In this document: positions 1 through 5,338 of the stretch, piece by piece
How positions within the stretch are numbered: the first letter of the stretch is position 1
Layout of the letters: every line of letters begins with the position of its first letter
Source of the DNA: an uncultured Rubrobacteraceae bacterium
GTDB taxonomy: Bacteria; Actinomycetota; Rubrobacteria; Rubrobacterales; Rubrobacteraceae
Length of the DNA stretch: 8,467 bases
Direction: 5' to 3'
Assembly: GCA_902805985.1 (NCBI GenBank)
Contig: CADCUW010000683.1
Location: forward strand, 1-8,467
The notes under the pieces: model-generated
Databases searched by the model: none
What the model was told of the DNA's origin: nothing
What the model saw: the letters and a program-made list of their open reading frames with translations, nothing else
Made by a program: the position numbers and the translations under genes

Positions 1-2
1 TC

Positions 3-82
3 CCGGCCCGCCCCGGCGGCGCCGGCATCTTCGGCCACTCGATGGGCGGCCACGGCGCCCTCGTCTGCGCCCTCAAGCTTGC
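3..82 (+). pseudogene. Truncated S-formylglutathione hydrolase-like (esterase D) fragment
   Basis: The plus-strand frame that is open from base 3 reads AGIFGHSMGGHGALVCALK. This matches the conserved nucleophile-elbow block of S-formylglutathione hydrolases (FrmB / esterase D family). Those cytosolic serine hydrolases release formate and glutathione from S-formylglutathione in formaldehyde detoxification, and the Ser of GHSMGG is the nucleophile. Family members are normally about 275-280 aa. Similarity stops after the ALK around base 80: none of the three plus frames beyond that point resembles the expected continuation (aromatic/proline-rich SAFAPI-like block). The bases that follow belong to the 3' end of a minus-strand gene. 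The gene is therefore cut at the 3' side here, most likely by insertion of the neighbouring mobile element or by a rearrangement. The upstream part lies outside the window, so whether it is otherwise intact is unknown. Confidence 0.5.
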
Positions 83-100
83 GCGACCTTCTCTCGAGGC

Positions 101-468
101 TCATCCGCTCCTCCGTGCCTGCAGCGCCGTCTCCAGTTCCTCCATGCGCTCGACAAGCTCCTCCTGCTCGCGGGCAGTCAGGCCGTCCCTGACGCACGCC
201 CTGGCACCGTTGAGGAGCTGCCCGGCGACGGCGCCGGCGGCGCGGTCCACCTCCCCGTCAAGGACCTTATCAGCCAGCTCCTCGAAGCGGGCACCGAGCC
301 TTGCCAGCTCGCCAGTGGGGCGGCCCCGCCACGCTTGCCGCCCTTGCGGGCAGCCCGGCGCCGGTCCTGCTCGTGGTCGGGGTGGTGGGCGTAGCAGTAG
401 TCGGAGCCTTCGATAGTCACCCCCCTGCAGCGGTCGCCGCCCCGCGTGATTGCCGTGCATTTACCCAT
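101..468 (-). pseudogene. Small Cys/His-motif (GKC...DYCYAH) accessory protein, -1 frameshifted
   Basis: Two overlapping minus frames join into one plausible 122-aa protein. Residues 1-48 start MGKCTAITRGGDRCRG and carry Cys4, Cys14, Cys25 and His28 in the pattern C-x9-C-x10-C-x2-H, then a basic RRRAARKGGKRGG stretch. After a -1 shift in the GGGG run at 324-327 the sequence continues GRPTGELARL and ends in a helical, Glu-rich tail (REQEELVERMEELETAL). Proteins with this head, basic hinge and coiled tail recur in actinobacterial accessory islands; their function is not known. The Cys/His head could bind a metal. Its ATG shares a TAATG junction with the stop of the 39-aa gene upstream, so the two are probably translationally coupled. 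Without the shift the head frame runs to base 178 as a low-complexity tail, which argues for a base deletion, a sequencing error or, less likely, programmed frameshifting. Confidence 0.6.
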
Positions 469-587
469 TAGCTACCCCCCTCCCCCTCGCACGCCTCCAA
501 CTCGGCGGCCACCAGGCCCCGCTTGCCGTTCATCTCCGCTATCTCTTTGTGGGCCATCCCCGCGTAGTCGGTTTTCATCTCTCTCAT
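468..587 (-). CDS. 39-aa hypothetical protein
   Basis: The ATG at 587 follows a GAGGAG ribosome-binding site 6 bases upstream. The frame encodes MREMKTDYAGMAHKEIAEMN and then a charged tail ending EGEGGS. Its TAA overlaps the ATG of the next gene as TAATG, so the pair should be read from one message. The start itself overlaps the stop of a five-codon leader (ATGA). No signal peptide or membrane segment is visible, and the middle could form one amphipathic helix (AHKEIAEMNGKRGLVAAELEA). I do not recognise the family. The good ribosome-binding site and the coupled junctions on both sides are the reasons for calling it a gene despite its length. Confidence 0.55.
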   Translation of the reverse strand: MREMKTDYAGMAHKEIAEMNGKRGLVAAELEACEGEGGS

Positions 588-601
588 GTTTCGCTCCTCA
601 T
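584..601 (-). other. Five-codon leader ORF (MRSET)
   Basis: The sequence AAGGAGGG lies 9 bases before an ATG at 601, the strongest ribosome-binding site in this stretch. That ATG opens a five-codon reading frame, MRSET, whose TGA overlaps the ATG of the 39-aa gene. The codons AGG AGC also supply the weaker GAGGAG site of the following gene. It could be a translational-coupling leader. It could also be fortuitous if the ribosome simply starts at the downstream ATG. Confidence 0.35.
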
Positions 602-616
602 GGTCGGTTTCCCTCC

Positions 617-642
617 TTACTAAGAACTATTGTTTGTAGTAA
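617..642. promoter_or_regulatory. Inverted repeat TTACTA-N14-TAGTAA upstream of the small minus-strand unit
   Basis: Two 6-bp arms separated by 14 bases lie in an AT-rich island (roughly 610-657) between the terminator of the upstream operon and the leader ORF. This is where the promoter of the 39-aa/122-aa unit should be. The dyad could be an operator. No convincing -35/-10 pair was found, so the assignment is tentative. Confidence 0.3.
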
Positions 643-651
643 AAGGGTTTT

Positions 652-680
652 AAAAAAGACCCCCTGTCTGCGGGCGGGGG
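652..680 (-). terminator. Rho-independent terminator of the regulator/DUF3987 operon
   Basis: Read on the minus strand, CCCCC (680-676) and GGGGG (664-660) form a short G:C stem around an 11-base loop. It is followed by TC and a run of six T (657-652), then more A/T. It lies about 60 bases after the stop of the last small gene of the operon at 739. The stem is short, so termination may be partial. Confidence 0.55.
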
Positions 681-738
681 AGGCGGCGGTGACCCGTATT
701 ATGCAGTCGGTTGTCCAGGCGCCCGGACGATTGGCCCA

Positions 739-978
739 TCATGCCTCCCTCGTTCCGTACAGGGTTATGCGAAGTTGCCTTATCTTCTCGATGGCCTCGG
801 CTCTAACGACGATTCCCACGCCCCCATCGGCGTCGTCGAACATGTACGCGCCGTCGAGCCGGGAGACCGGCTTCAGCTCGTAGAGCTTCAGGAGATCTTC
901 TTCCTCTGTCCAGCTCCACGGACCGTCTATCGAGTACACCTTCCCGGCCCGTGGTGCCCCGTTACGGCTGGGCCTCAT
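739..978 (-). CDS. 79-aa hypothetical protein, last gene of the operon
   Basis: The frame is open further upstream, but the ATG at 978 is preferred: GGGAG lies 5 bases before it, and it overlaps the TGA of the preceding gene as ATGA. The protein begins MRPSRNGAPRAGKVYSIDGP. It is rich in aromatic and acidic residues in the middle (PWSWTEEEDLLKLYELKP), has an acidic FDDADGG turn, and ends in a basic segment, EKIRQLRITLYGTREA. No signal peptide, membrane helix or cysteine is present. The mixed alpha/beta look suggests a small soluble domain; I do not recognise the family. It is the distal gene of the XRE/DUF3987 operon and is followed by a terminator at 680-652. Confidence 0.6.
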   Translation of the reverse strand: MRPSRNGAPRAGKVYSIDGPWSWTEEEDLLKLYELKPVSRLDGAYMFDDADGGVGIVVRAEAIEKIRQLRITLYGTREA

Positions 979-1172
979 GGAGTCTCCCGCAGCCACCACC
1001 GCGGCCGCCCCGGTTCGTACTCCGGGGGCTCGGCCAGCCTCCCCAATTCCTCCGCGAGGTCCCGGAACGCCTCCAGTAGCGACGCCACGCGCTGTTCCTC
1101 CCCGGACTCGCTGACACGCCGCTCCCACTCCGTCCGCAACCAGCGCATGTAGCGCTCCTTCTCCGAGCTCAC
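975..1172 (-). CDS. 65-aa hypothetical helical protein
   Basis: The GTG start at 1172 overlaps the stop of the preceding gene as GTGA, and its own stop overlaps the next start as ATGA, so it is embedded in the overlap chain. The product begins MSSEKERYMRWLRTEWERRV and is almost wholly predicted helix. Alternating charged residues follow (EEQRVASLLEAFRDLAEELG), consistent with a short coiled coil or helix-pair that could dimerise. The tail, PPEYEPGRPRWWLRETP, is proline- and tryptophan-rich. No catalytic motif is visible. The family is unknown. Its position among small genes downstream of DUF3987 suggests an accessory protein of the mobile element. Confidence 0.6.
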   Translation of the reverse strand: MSSEKERYMRWLRTEWERRVSESGEEQRVASLLEAFRDLAEELGRLAEPPEYEPGRPRWWLRETP

Positions 1173-1405
1173 GCCGAGCCCCCCGGCCTTCTCACGTAGG
1201 TGGCGGGCGTGTGCCGGCTGGGCTCGAAGCTCGCCACCCTAAGCAGCTCCTCCGTCCTCTCCTCTATGGCGCGCAACAGCTCGGGGTAGGCCCGCTCCCG
1301 GCCCACGCCGACGGAAATCGTCTGGCCGAGGCCGCGACCCTGCGGCCGGTGTAAAATGGAGATGGTCAACCGGTCCAACTCGTCAAGAATCTCTTGTGGT
1401 TTCAC
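1169..1405 (-). CDS. 78-aa hypothetical protein
   Basis: The GTG at 1405 overlaps the TGA of the preceding gene (GTGA), with AGAGGGG 9 bases upstream. The product starts MKPQEILDELDRLTISILHR, has a central VGVGRERAYPELLRAIEERTEELLRV helical segment, and ends in a basic, Pro/Arg-rich tail (PATYVRRPGGSA). There is no transmembrane segment, signal peptide or cysteine. The acidic N-terminal helix and the basic tail could suit protein-protein or nucleic-acid contact, but this is inference from composition. No family is recognised. Start and stop both overlap neighbours, which strongly suggests co-translation. Confidence 0.6.
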   Translation of the reverse strand: MKPQEILDELDRLTISILHRPQGRGLGQTISVGVGRERAYPELLRAIEERTEELLRVASFEPSRHTPATYVRRPGGSA

Positions 1406-1590
1406 GCCGCCATTCCCCTCTCCAATATACGCATCACGACGCCGTTGAGCACGCGCCAGTAGTCGTCACTGGAGGCAGCCGCCAGGCGGTCGAGGTCCTC
1501 ATCACGCATCTCGACGAGGACGACCGCGGGTATCGGCCACGGCAGCTCACGAACCGCCTTCAGGCGAAGCTCGGTGATGTAGGTGTCCAC
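1402..1590 (-). CDS. 62-aa hypothetical protein
   Basis: The GTG at 1590 follows the TAG of the preceding gene with no gap, and an AGAGGG site within that gene's last codons serves as ribosome-binding site. The product starts MDTYITELRLKAVRELPWPI, followed by AVVLVEMRDEDLDRLAAASS and DDYWRVLNGVVMRILERGMAA. The first half looks like beta strands and the second like helix, a size and pattern also seen in small antitoxin-like or ribbon-helix-helix proteins. No diagnostic residue supports that, so it stays hypothetical. It ends in a GTGA overlap with the next gene. Confidence 0.55.
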   Translation of the reverse strand: MDTYITELRLKAVRELPWPIPAVVLVEMRDEDLDRLAAASSDDYWRVLNGVVMRILERGMAA

Positions 1591-1854
1591 CTACGCCCTC
1601 TCGATTGTGACTCTCAAGCGACCGTACAAGGGCCCGGCGTTGCCCTGGCGCGACTCGAAGAACTCTTCTAAGGTCTCGGCCAAGTTGATAGGAAGGCCAT
1701 GCTCCTCGTCGCCGAACAGGATGATGGCCCGCTGTTCAAGGCTGTCCCCTTCGCTAAAGACGGCCACGTCGCCCTCCAGCGACACCTTTTCGGTGCGTCC
1801 CGATTCGTCCAGTTTGACCACGGGCTCCGGCCCGTTGCGTCCTTCGTCCAGCAT
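1591..1854 (-). CDS. 87-aa hypothetical acidic protein
   Basis: The frame could begin at a TTG at 1878. The ATG at 1854 is preferred because it shares a TAATG junction with the stop of a ten-codon mini-cistron and follows a GGGGG stretch 7 bases upstream. The product starts MLDEGRNGPEPVVKLDESGR and is strongly acidic (LEGDVAVFSEGDSLEQ, FGDEEHGL, AETLEEFFESRQG). It ends with a basic GRLRVTIERA strand. The alternating hydrophobic pattern suggests a small beta-rich fold, with one helix around LAETLEEFFESR. The family is not recognised. It is directly downstream of the DUF3987 gene, and the next gene starts immediately after its TAG. Confidence 0.6.
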   Translation of the reverse strand: MLDEGRNGPEPVVKLDESGRTEKVSLEGDVAVFSEGDSLEQRAIILFGDEEHGLPINLAETLEEFFESRQGNAGPLYGRLRVTIERA

Positions 1855-1886
1855 TACGCTACCCCCGCAATACGACAATACGACAT
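1854..1886 (-). other. Ten-codon mini-cistron (MSYCRIAGVA) bridging two genes
   Basis: The TAA of the DUF3987 gene overlaps an ATG at 1886 (TAATG). The ten codons MSYCRIAGVA then end in TAA, which overlaps the ATG of the 87-aa gene at 1854, again as TAATG. The mini-frame is written almost entirely by the octanucleotide repeat ATTGTCGT. A ribosome finishing DUF3987 could therefore re-initiate twice. The peptide may have no function beyond passing ribosomes along. Confidence 0.4.
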
Positions 1887-1893
1887 TACGACG
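1868..1893 (-). repeat. Octanucleotide repeat array (ATTGTCGT units), copy at 3' end of the DUF3987 gene
   Basis: On the minus strand the array reads GTCGT-AATGTCGT-ATTGTCGT-ATTG and is followed by CGGGGGTAGC. It has two full units and partial ones, one base off the consensus. It is the inverted partner of the array at 3307-3334, with the flanking G-run and TAGC shared. It covers the end of the DUF3987 frame and the mini-cistron. Possible roles are an iteron, a protein-binding site or a recombination site. Confidence 0.75.
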
Positions 1894-3469
1894 ATCTCCT
1901 ATAAAGCGTAAGGACTCGCCGGGTCGTCGGCTTCCCGGTCTCCGGGTCCCTGATGTTGTCGTGCTCCGACTGATAGATGAAGCCTTCCTCGTCCTCTGCG
2001 GCCTCCTTTATGAACCGACTAAGCTCGTTTGCTCTCCCTGGTTTATGGGGTGACGAGAACTGCTGGTGCAGCTCGGTTGCCGTCCCTATCCACACGCCAC
2101 CGCGCGAGGCGACGAAGGCGCTCACGTCTTCCAGCAGCCTCTTTTTCGGGTCGTGGCCCCTGAGCTCGCCAAAGACACGCCGCGCGGTCTCTTTGAAGTA
2201 GTCGATTAGCCTCGCGGCCCTTAGCACGTCTTCGGTCTCGACGCGCTCCGCGCTGCCGTCCTCGACGAACCTGCAGCAGGCAAGGATGAGCGTGACGCGC
2301 AGCGTGTAGGCCTCGAGCTTGGCCCATGCTGCCTCCAGGCAGCCCGGAAAGCCGGGGGCCGACATCTCCTTGCGGTGGCTGTTGTAGAGGCCGATATAGG
2401 CTTCCCTGGCGTCCGGGGCAAACGTCACTGGAACCTCTACCGGGTCGCCGTGCTCGTCCTTCGGCATGCTCAGGTTGCGCAGACGCCCGTATAGGTCGCC
2501 ATAGGCAACCAACGCGCCCTGGCTTACCTCGTCGTCGGTCCATAAGGACTGACGCGGCTCCGGGTAGGCGAAGAGGAACCGTTCTAGCATCCCGTCTTCG
2601 CGGTTCTCCGCAAGCTCGCCCAGCACGTCCGGCTGTATCGCGCCGATAACGCCCACGAACGGCTTCAGCACGCTCACGGTGCCCTGCTCCCCTTTGCGGT
2701 CCACGGACACGGGGAAGTTATTGTGCGTCTGCAACCAGAACTGTCGCTCCGCGCCCTTGCCCCCGGACTTGTACTGGTCCATCGCCTTCACCCAGCCGAC
2801 CAGTTCGTCCCGCTCCAGTAGCAGGCCCCTGGGGTTTTCTTTGAGGATGGGCAGGAGAGCCTCTATGGTCGTGTCGTTGACGCGGACGCGCTCCGCCACC
2901 GGCGGCGCCGGTGGCGGACCCGCGGGGTGTCCGGATTTGACCGCCTCCCGCTCGTCGACTTTGTACTGCCTGAGCTCCCTGGCGTACTCGTCTAGTTCTT
3001 TGTCGTACTCCCTCTGGTTAGCGTTCTCCAGCTTCCTGGCTGGGTCTATGGCCTTCGCGATGGCGGGCGTCTTCTTCTGGCCTGGGCCGGCTATGACCGC
3101 GCCGAAGATGGCCGCGCTCTCCGTCCAGCCCCTCTTGGGACTTATCACGCGACTGTTGCCTACGGCCGAACCGAGCGTAACGAGGGCCGCGAGACCTATG
3201 GGGTCGGGACGGCACCCTATCGCCGCCGACGACTCCTCCACGAGCCTCGCGACCGGCCTCGGCAGGGCCTCGGTGGGGAACGGTGACGCTGCGCCGTTTC
3301 TAGGGAATTGTCGTATTGTCGTATTGTCGTATTGGGGGGCGTAGCCGGCGACGTTGCCGGTGCGCTCTTGCGCGGCGTGGTTTATACTCACGTCCACATC
3401 CTTCTGAAGGGGTTGGGTGTACTGATTTGGCCTCCGTTGTCCGCGGGGGCCTTTCTTGTGCTCAGGCAC
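1886..3469 (-). CDS. DUF3987-family mobile-element replication/primase-associated protein
   Basis: This 527-aa protein shows the hallmarks of the DUF3987 family, which occurs on plasmids, phages and integrative elements, often beside primase domains, and is thought to act in element replication. Its biochemistry is not established. Visible blocks are FPTEALPRPVARLVEE (about 64-79), GPGQKKTPA (128-136, the family's degenerate P-loop-like GxxKKSPA motif), a charged coiled-coil insert (about 145-180), VNDTTIEALL (197-206), and ERDELVGW (219-226, the Walker-B-like acidic motif). The GTG start at 3469 overlaps the regulator's stop by 8 bp. A GTG at 3391, 8 bases after AGAAGG, would give a 501-aa form and is a serious alternative. 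Residues 46-53 (QYDNTTIR) are encoded by the octamer repeats, an atypical addition ahead of the conserved domain. It is the second gene of the minus-strand operon. Confidence 0.85.
   Translation of the reverse strand: MPEHKKGPRGQRRPNQYTQPLQKDVDVSINHAAQERTGNVAGYAPQYDNTTIRQFPRNGAASPFPTEALPRPVARLVEESSAAIGCRPDPIGLAALVTLGSAVGNSRVISPKRGWTESAAIFGAVIAGPGQKKTPAIAKAIDPARKLENANQREYDKELDEYARELRQYKVDEREAVKSGHPAGPPPAPPVAERVRVNDTTIEALLPILKENPRGLLLERDELVGWVKAMDQYKSGGKGAERQFWLQTHNNFPVSVDRKGEQGTVSVLKPFVGVIGAIQPDVLGELAENREDGMLERFLFAYPEPRQSLWTDDEVSQGALVAYGDLYGRLRNLSMPKDEHGDPVEVPVTFAPDAREAYIGLYNSHRKEMSAPGFPGCLEAAWAKLEAYTLRVTLILACCRFVEDGSAERVETEDVLRAARLIDYFKETARRVFGELRGHDPKKRLLEDVSAFVASRGGVWIGTATELHQQFSSPHKPGRANELSRFIKEAAEDEEGFIYQSEHDNIRDPETGKPTTRRVLTLYRRSS
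3307..3334 (+). repeat. Octanucleotide repeat array (ATTGTCGT x3 + ATTG), 5' end of the DUF3987 gene
   Basis: The unit ATTGTCGT is repeated three times perfectly (3307-3330) and followed by ATTG and a GGGGGG run, then GTAGC. It lies inside the coding sequence, where the complementary octamer writes the octapeptide TTIRQYDN in repeating register (24 bp = 8 codons). It is inverted relative to the array at 1868-1893, about 1.4 kb away. Confidence 0.85.
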
Positions 3470-4055
3470 TTATACGTCGCGTCATCTCCCTGATTCGTTC
3501 TCTCATTCTCTTGGCATCTTCCTCCTGGTCCGCATCTTCGGCGGCCTCCTCTAGGCGTTGTATCCCTGTGGTTGCTGCTTCGATAAGTCTTTCGGAGACG
3601 GCTAGGATTTCGTCGCCCTCTTCGTCCGTGAGAGTTTGACGAACAGCGTCGTCATCCATGGGGGCAAACACGGATTCGTGGAGGACCAGAAGGACATCCA
3701 CCATTCCCGCCGCGGTCCTGGGGTCCGTGTCGGAGGTCGTCATGGCCACTACACACTTATCGACCGTGGCGAAGATAGCTTTCGCGAACCTGGATGAGCG
3801 CCGCTGGTCCTCTATGCCGTTGAACAGTGACGGTTCAGGCGACGAGCGGCGGGATGCTTTTCCCGAACCACTGTCCTCGAAGAGGTCAGGGATACGAACC
3901 TCGAGTGCCTCGGCCAGCTTTCGGAGGGTCGTGGCGTTCGGTTCTCGCTTCCCCGTTTCGAGAAGGCTTATGACCGACGGTGCGAGGTCGGCGTGAAACG
4001 CTAGTTCGTTCTGGTTCCACCCCTTCGCCAGCCTAAGTCTTCGTACCTCTTCCAT
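3462..4055 (-). CDS. XRE-family (Cro/CI-type helix-turn-helix) transcriptional regulator
   Basis: This 197-aa protein opens with a canonical HTH_3 domain. Residues 3-52 read through VRRLRLAKGWNQNELA, the recognition region APSVISLLETGKREPN and TTLRKLAEALEV, ending IPDLF at about 55-59. A Ser/Pro-rich linker (about 61-76) leads to a 120-residue helical, acidic C-terminal region (EEGDEILAVSERLIEA, QRLEEAAEDADQEED), probably for dimerisation or ligand sensing. That part is not recognised. The ATG at 4055 has a strong GGGAGG site 6-7 bases upstream. It is the first gene of the operon and its stop overlaps the DUF3987 start, so it likely controls element functions and its own promoter in the intergenic region that separates it from the divergent plus-strand genes. 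Confidence 0.9.
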   Translation of the reverse strand: MEEVRRLRLAKGWNQNELAFHADLAPSVISLLETGKREPNATTLRKLAEALEVRIPDLFEDSGSGKASRRSSPEPSLFNGIEDQRRSSRFAKAIFATVDKCVVAMTTSDTDPRTAAGMVDVLLVLHESVFAPMDDDAVRQTLTDEEGDEILAVSERLIEAATTGIQRLEEAAEDADQEEDAKRMRERIREMTRRISA

Positions 4056-4089
4056 CCCTTACCTCCCGGGGTCTATGACTTTAAGAAAA

Positions 4090-4121
4090 AGTGTCTCACG
4101 CTATTGCGTTTTTGTCAAAAA
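4090..4121 (-). promoter_or_regulatory. Divergent promoter/operator of the regulator operon
   Basis: On the minus strand a perfect TTGACA (4118-4113) is followed after 17 bases by GACACT (4095-4090), a weak but actinobacterial-style -10. The dyad TTTTTG-T-CAAAAA (4109-4121) covers the -35, a natural place for an autoregulator to bind. The surrounding 4075-4130 stretch is the most AT-rich part of this neighbourhood. A plus-strand TATCTT (4126-4131) preceded by TATTGC could be the divergent promoter for the 53-aa gene. Confidence 0.5.
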
Positions 4122-4199
4122 TTGTTATCTTGGTCCCCACAACGTAAAAGCCCCGGCGCGGCTGGCACCGCCCGAGGCACGGCCCAACAGGAGGCACCT

Positions 4200-4361
4200 G
4201 TGGACGTACCGAAGTCTAGCGCACCCGCGCACCCCACCAAAGACCCCGCAACCCGCCTGCAGCGTCTCGAAGAGAAGTACCGCCGAGAGCTGCTGCCCGA
4301 AGACGAGCGCCTCGAGCTCTACGAGCGCATCGTCCGCCTCCGTCGCCGCCTCGGTCTCTAG
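4200..4361 (+). CDS. 53-aa hypothetical protein, interrupted downstream by an insertion sequence
   Basis: GTG at 4200 lies 5 bases after a perfect AGGAGG (4189-4194), which fixes the start even though the frame is open further upstream. The product begins with a Ser/Pro/Ala-rich segment (MDVPKSSAPAHPTKDPATRL) and continues as one highly charged helix, QRLEEKYRRELLPEDERLEL then YERIVRLRRRLGL, likely a short coiled coil. The family is unknown. It is the first gene of the plus-strand unit divergent from the XRE regulator. The stop TAG is part of the CTAG that flanks the IS982-type element, so the insertion left the coding sequence intact but cut the gene from the hairpin and genes that originally followed it. 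Confidence 0.65.
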   Translation: MDVPKSSAPAHPTKDPATRLQRLEEKYRRELLPEDERLELYERIVRLRRRLGL

Positions 4362-5335
4362 ATGTCTGTTGCGCGTTTGTCATGCCCACAGTTCCTTGAT
4401 GCGCCCTTGCGGTCGTCCCAAGAGACGGTTGACGCGGCAGCCGTAGGCGTGGGCGGTCATCTTGGCCGCGATCCTGGTAGCGAGTCCCACGAGGGTGGTC
4501 GCCAGCGTCCGGTCCAGCCCGAACGTGCCCTTGAGCGCCGCAAAGCAGATCTCAATGTGCTGCCTGACGCTCGGCCTTTGGTCGGCCCGCTCGGTCGCCA
4601 AGAGCACCCCCCGGTCCGCCAACTCCTCTCCGAGCCCGCTGCTGCGGTAGGCGAGGTCCCCGAGCAGCCTGCGAGCCACACCGTCCCCAAGCCCCGAGCC
4701 GTCGAGCAGCTCCTCGGTCAAGAGCACCTCGGGGGTGCTCGCCGGGGTGAGCTCGTAGGAGACGGGCACACGGTTGGTTGCGCACAAAAGGTGCAGCTTG
4801 ACCCCGTAGACAGCAAACGATCCCCACCTAGCCCAGGCCGCGCCCTCCAAACCGGCCGACTGCCCAACCTGCCTGGGATGCAGCACGCTGAGCAGCGTCG
4901 AGTCCACGATCAGCGTCTCCGGGTCGCCAACCAACTCGTCCAGCCCGTCCCTGCGCAGCGGTTCCAGAAAGCATCCGAGCTTGCGTATCCTCCGGTGCAA
5001 GGAAGAAGGATGAAGCCCGACCACCCCGGGGAACAGGTGCGGGAAGAACCTCTGAGTGTCGCGCAAGAAGGAGCGGCAGGACTCGATGCCGCGCAACTGC
5101 TGCAAGAGCGCGAGGGTGATGACCTCCGAGTCCGAGAGCCTCTTGAGGGGTTCGTGGCTGCGCCACTTGGGGTTGAGGAGGCGGTAGGCGTCGTCCACGA
5201 GGCAGAACAGGACGGTGATCGCCTCTTCCAGGGAAGCGTGCGGCGGGGTATGCTGGAGTCGGGCCATCCGGGGCTCCTTTGGTCGGGTAGTGGCCGGATG
5301 GCCTTCTTTCTACTCCCAATCTACGCAACACGCAT
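4362..5335 (-). mobile_element. IS982-type insertion sequence, about 974 bp
   Basis: The element is bounded by imperfect terminal inverted repeats: ATGTCTGTTGCG at the left end and ATGCGTGTTGCG (reverse complement) at the right end, 10 of 12 matching. CTAG stands immediately outside both ends (4358-4361 and 5336-5339). This is most simply a 4-bp target duplication, although its palindromic nature makes the exact boundary ambiguous by a few bases. It carries one intact transposase in the minus orientation. Its length suits the IS982 family (about 1 kb). Insertion lies exactly behind the stop codon of the 53-aa gene. Confidence 0.8.
4380..5267 (-). CDS. IS982-family DDE transposase
   Basis: This 295-aa protein matches the IS982 transposase pattern: an N-terminal recognition region with LSDSEVITLALLQ (45-56) and GIESCRSFLRD (60-70), then an RNase H-like catalytic core. 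The likely catalytic triad is D122 (LIVDSTLLSV), D204 (LLGDLAYRSS) and E239 (QHIEICFAALKG). The block GAAWARWGSFAVYGVKLHLL (142-161) is very typical of the family. The start ATG at 5267 has AAGGAG 6 bases upstream, and length and motifs are complete with no internal stop, so the enzyme may be active. It would cut and join the element's ends in the cytoplasm using two metal ions. A long open frame on the opposite strand is only its shadow. Confidence 0.93.
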   Translation of the reverse strand: MARLQHTPPHASLEEAITVLFCLVDDAYRLLNPKWRSHEPLKRLSDSEVITLALLQQLRGIESCRSFLRDTQRFFPHLFPGVVGLHPSSLHRRIRKLGCFLEPLRRDGLDELVGDPETLIVDSTLLSVLHPRQVGQSAGLEGAAWARWGSFAVYGVKLHLLCATNRVPVSYELTPASTPEVLLTEELLDGSGLGDGVARRLLGDLAYRSSGLGEELADRGVLLATERADQRPSVRQHIEICFAALKGTFGLDRTLATTLVGLATRIAAKMTAHAYGCRVNRLLGRPQGRIKELWA

Positions 5336-5338
5336 CTA

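Noticed and set aside
1..416. 124-aa plus-strand frame beginning at base 42
   Set aside because: Only the first part, before about base 80, resembles a hydrolase. The rest is Ser/Arg/Pro-rich antisense of the minus-strand Cys/His-motif gene.
2043..2543. 166-aa minus-strand frame within DUF3987
   Set aside because: Arg/Gly-rich shadow frame of the DUF3987 gene, whose own frame is well supported.
3307..3334. CRISPR-like repeat array
   Set aside because: Units are 8 bp with no spacers, so it is a tandem octamer array, not a CRISPR. No cas gene is present.
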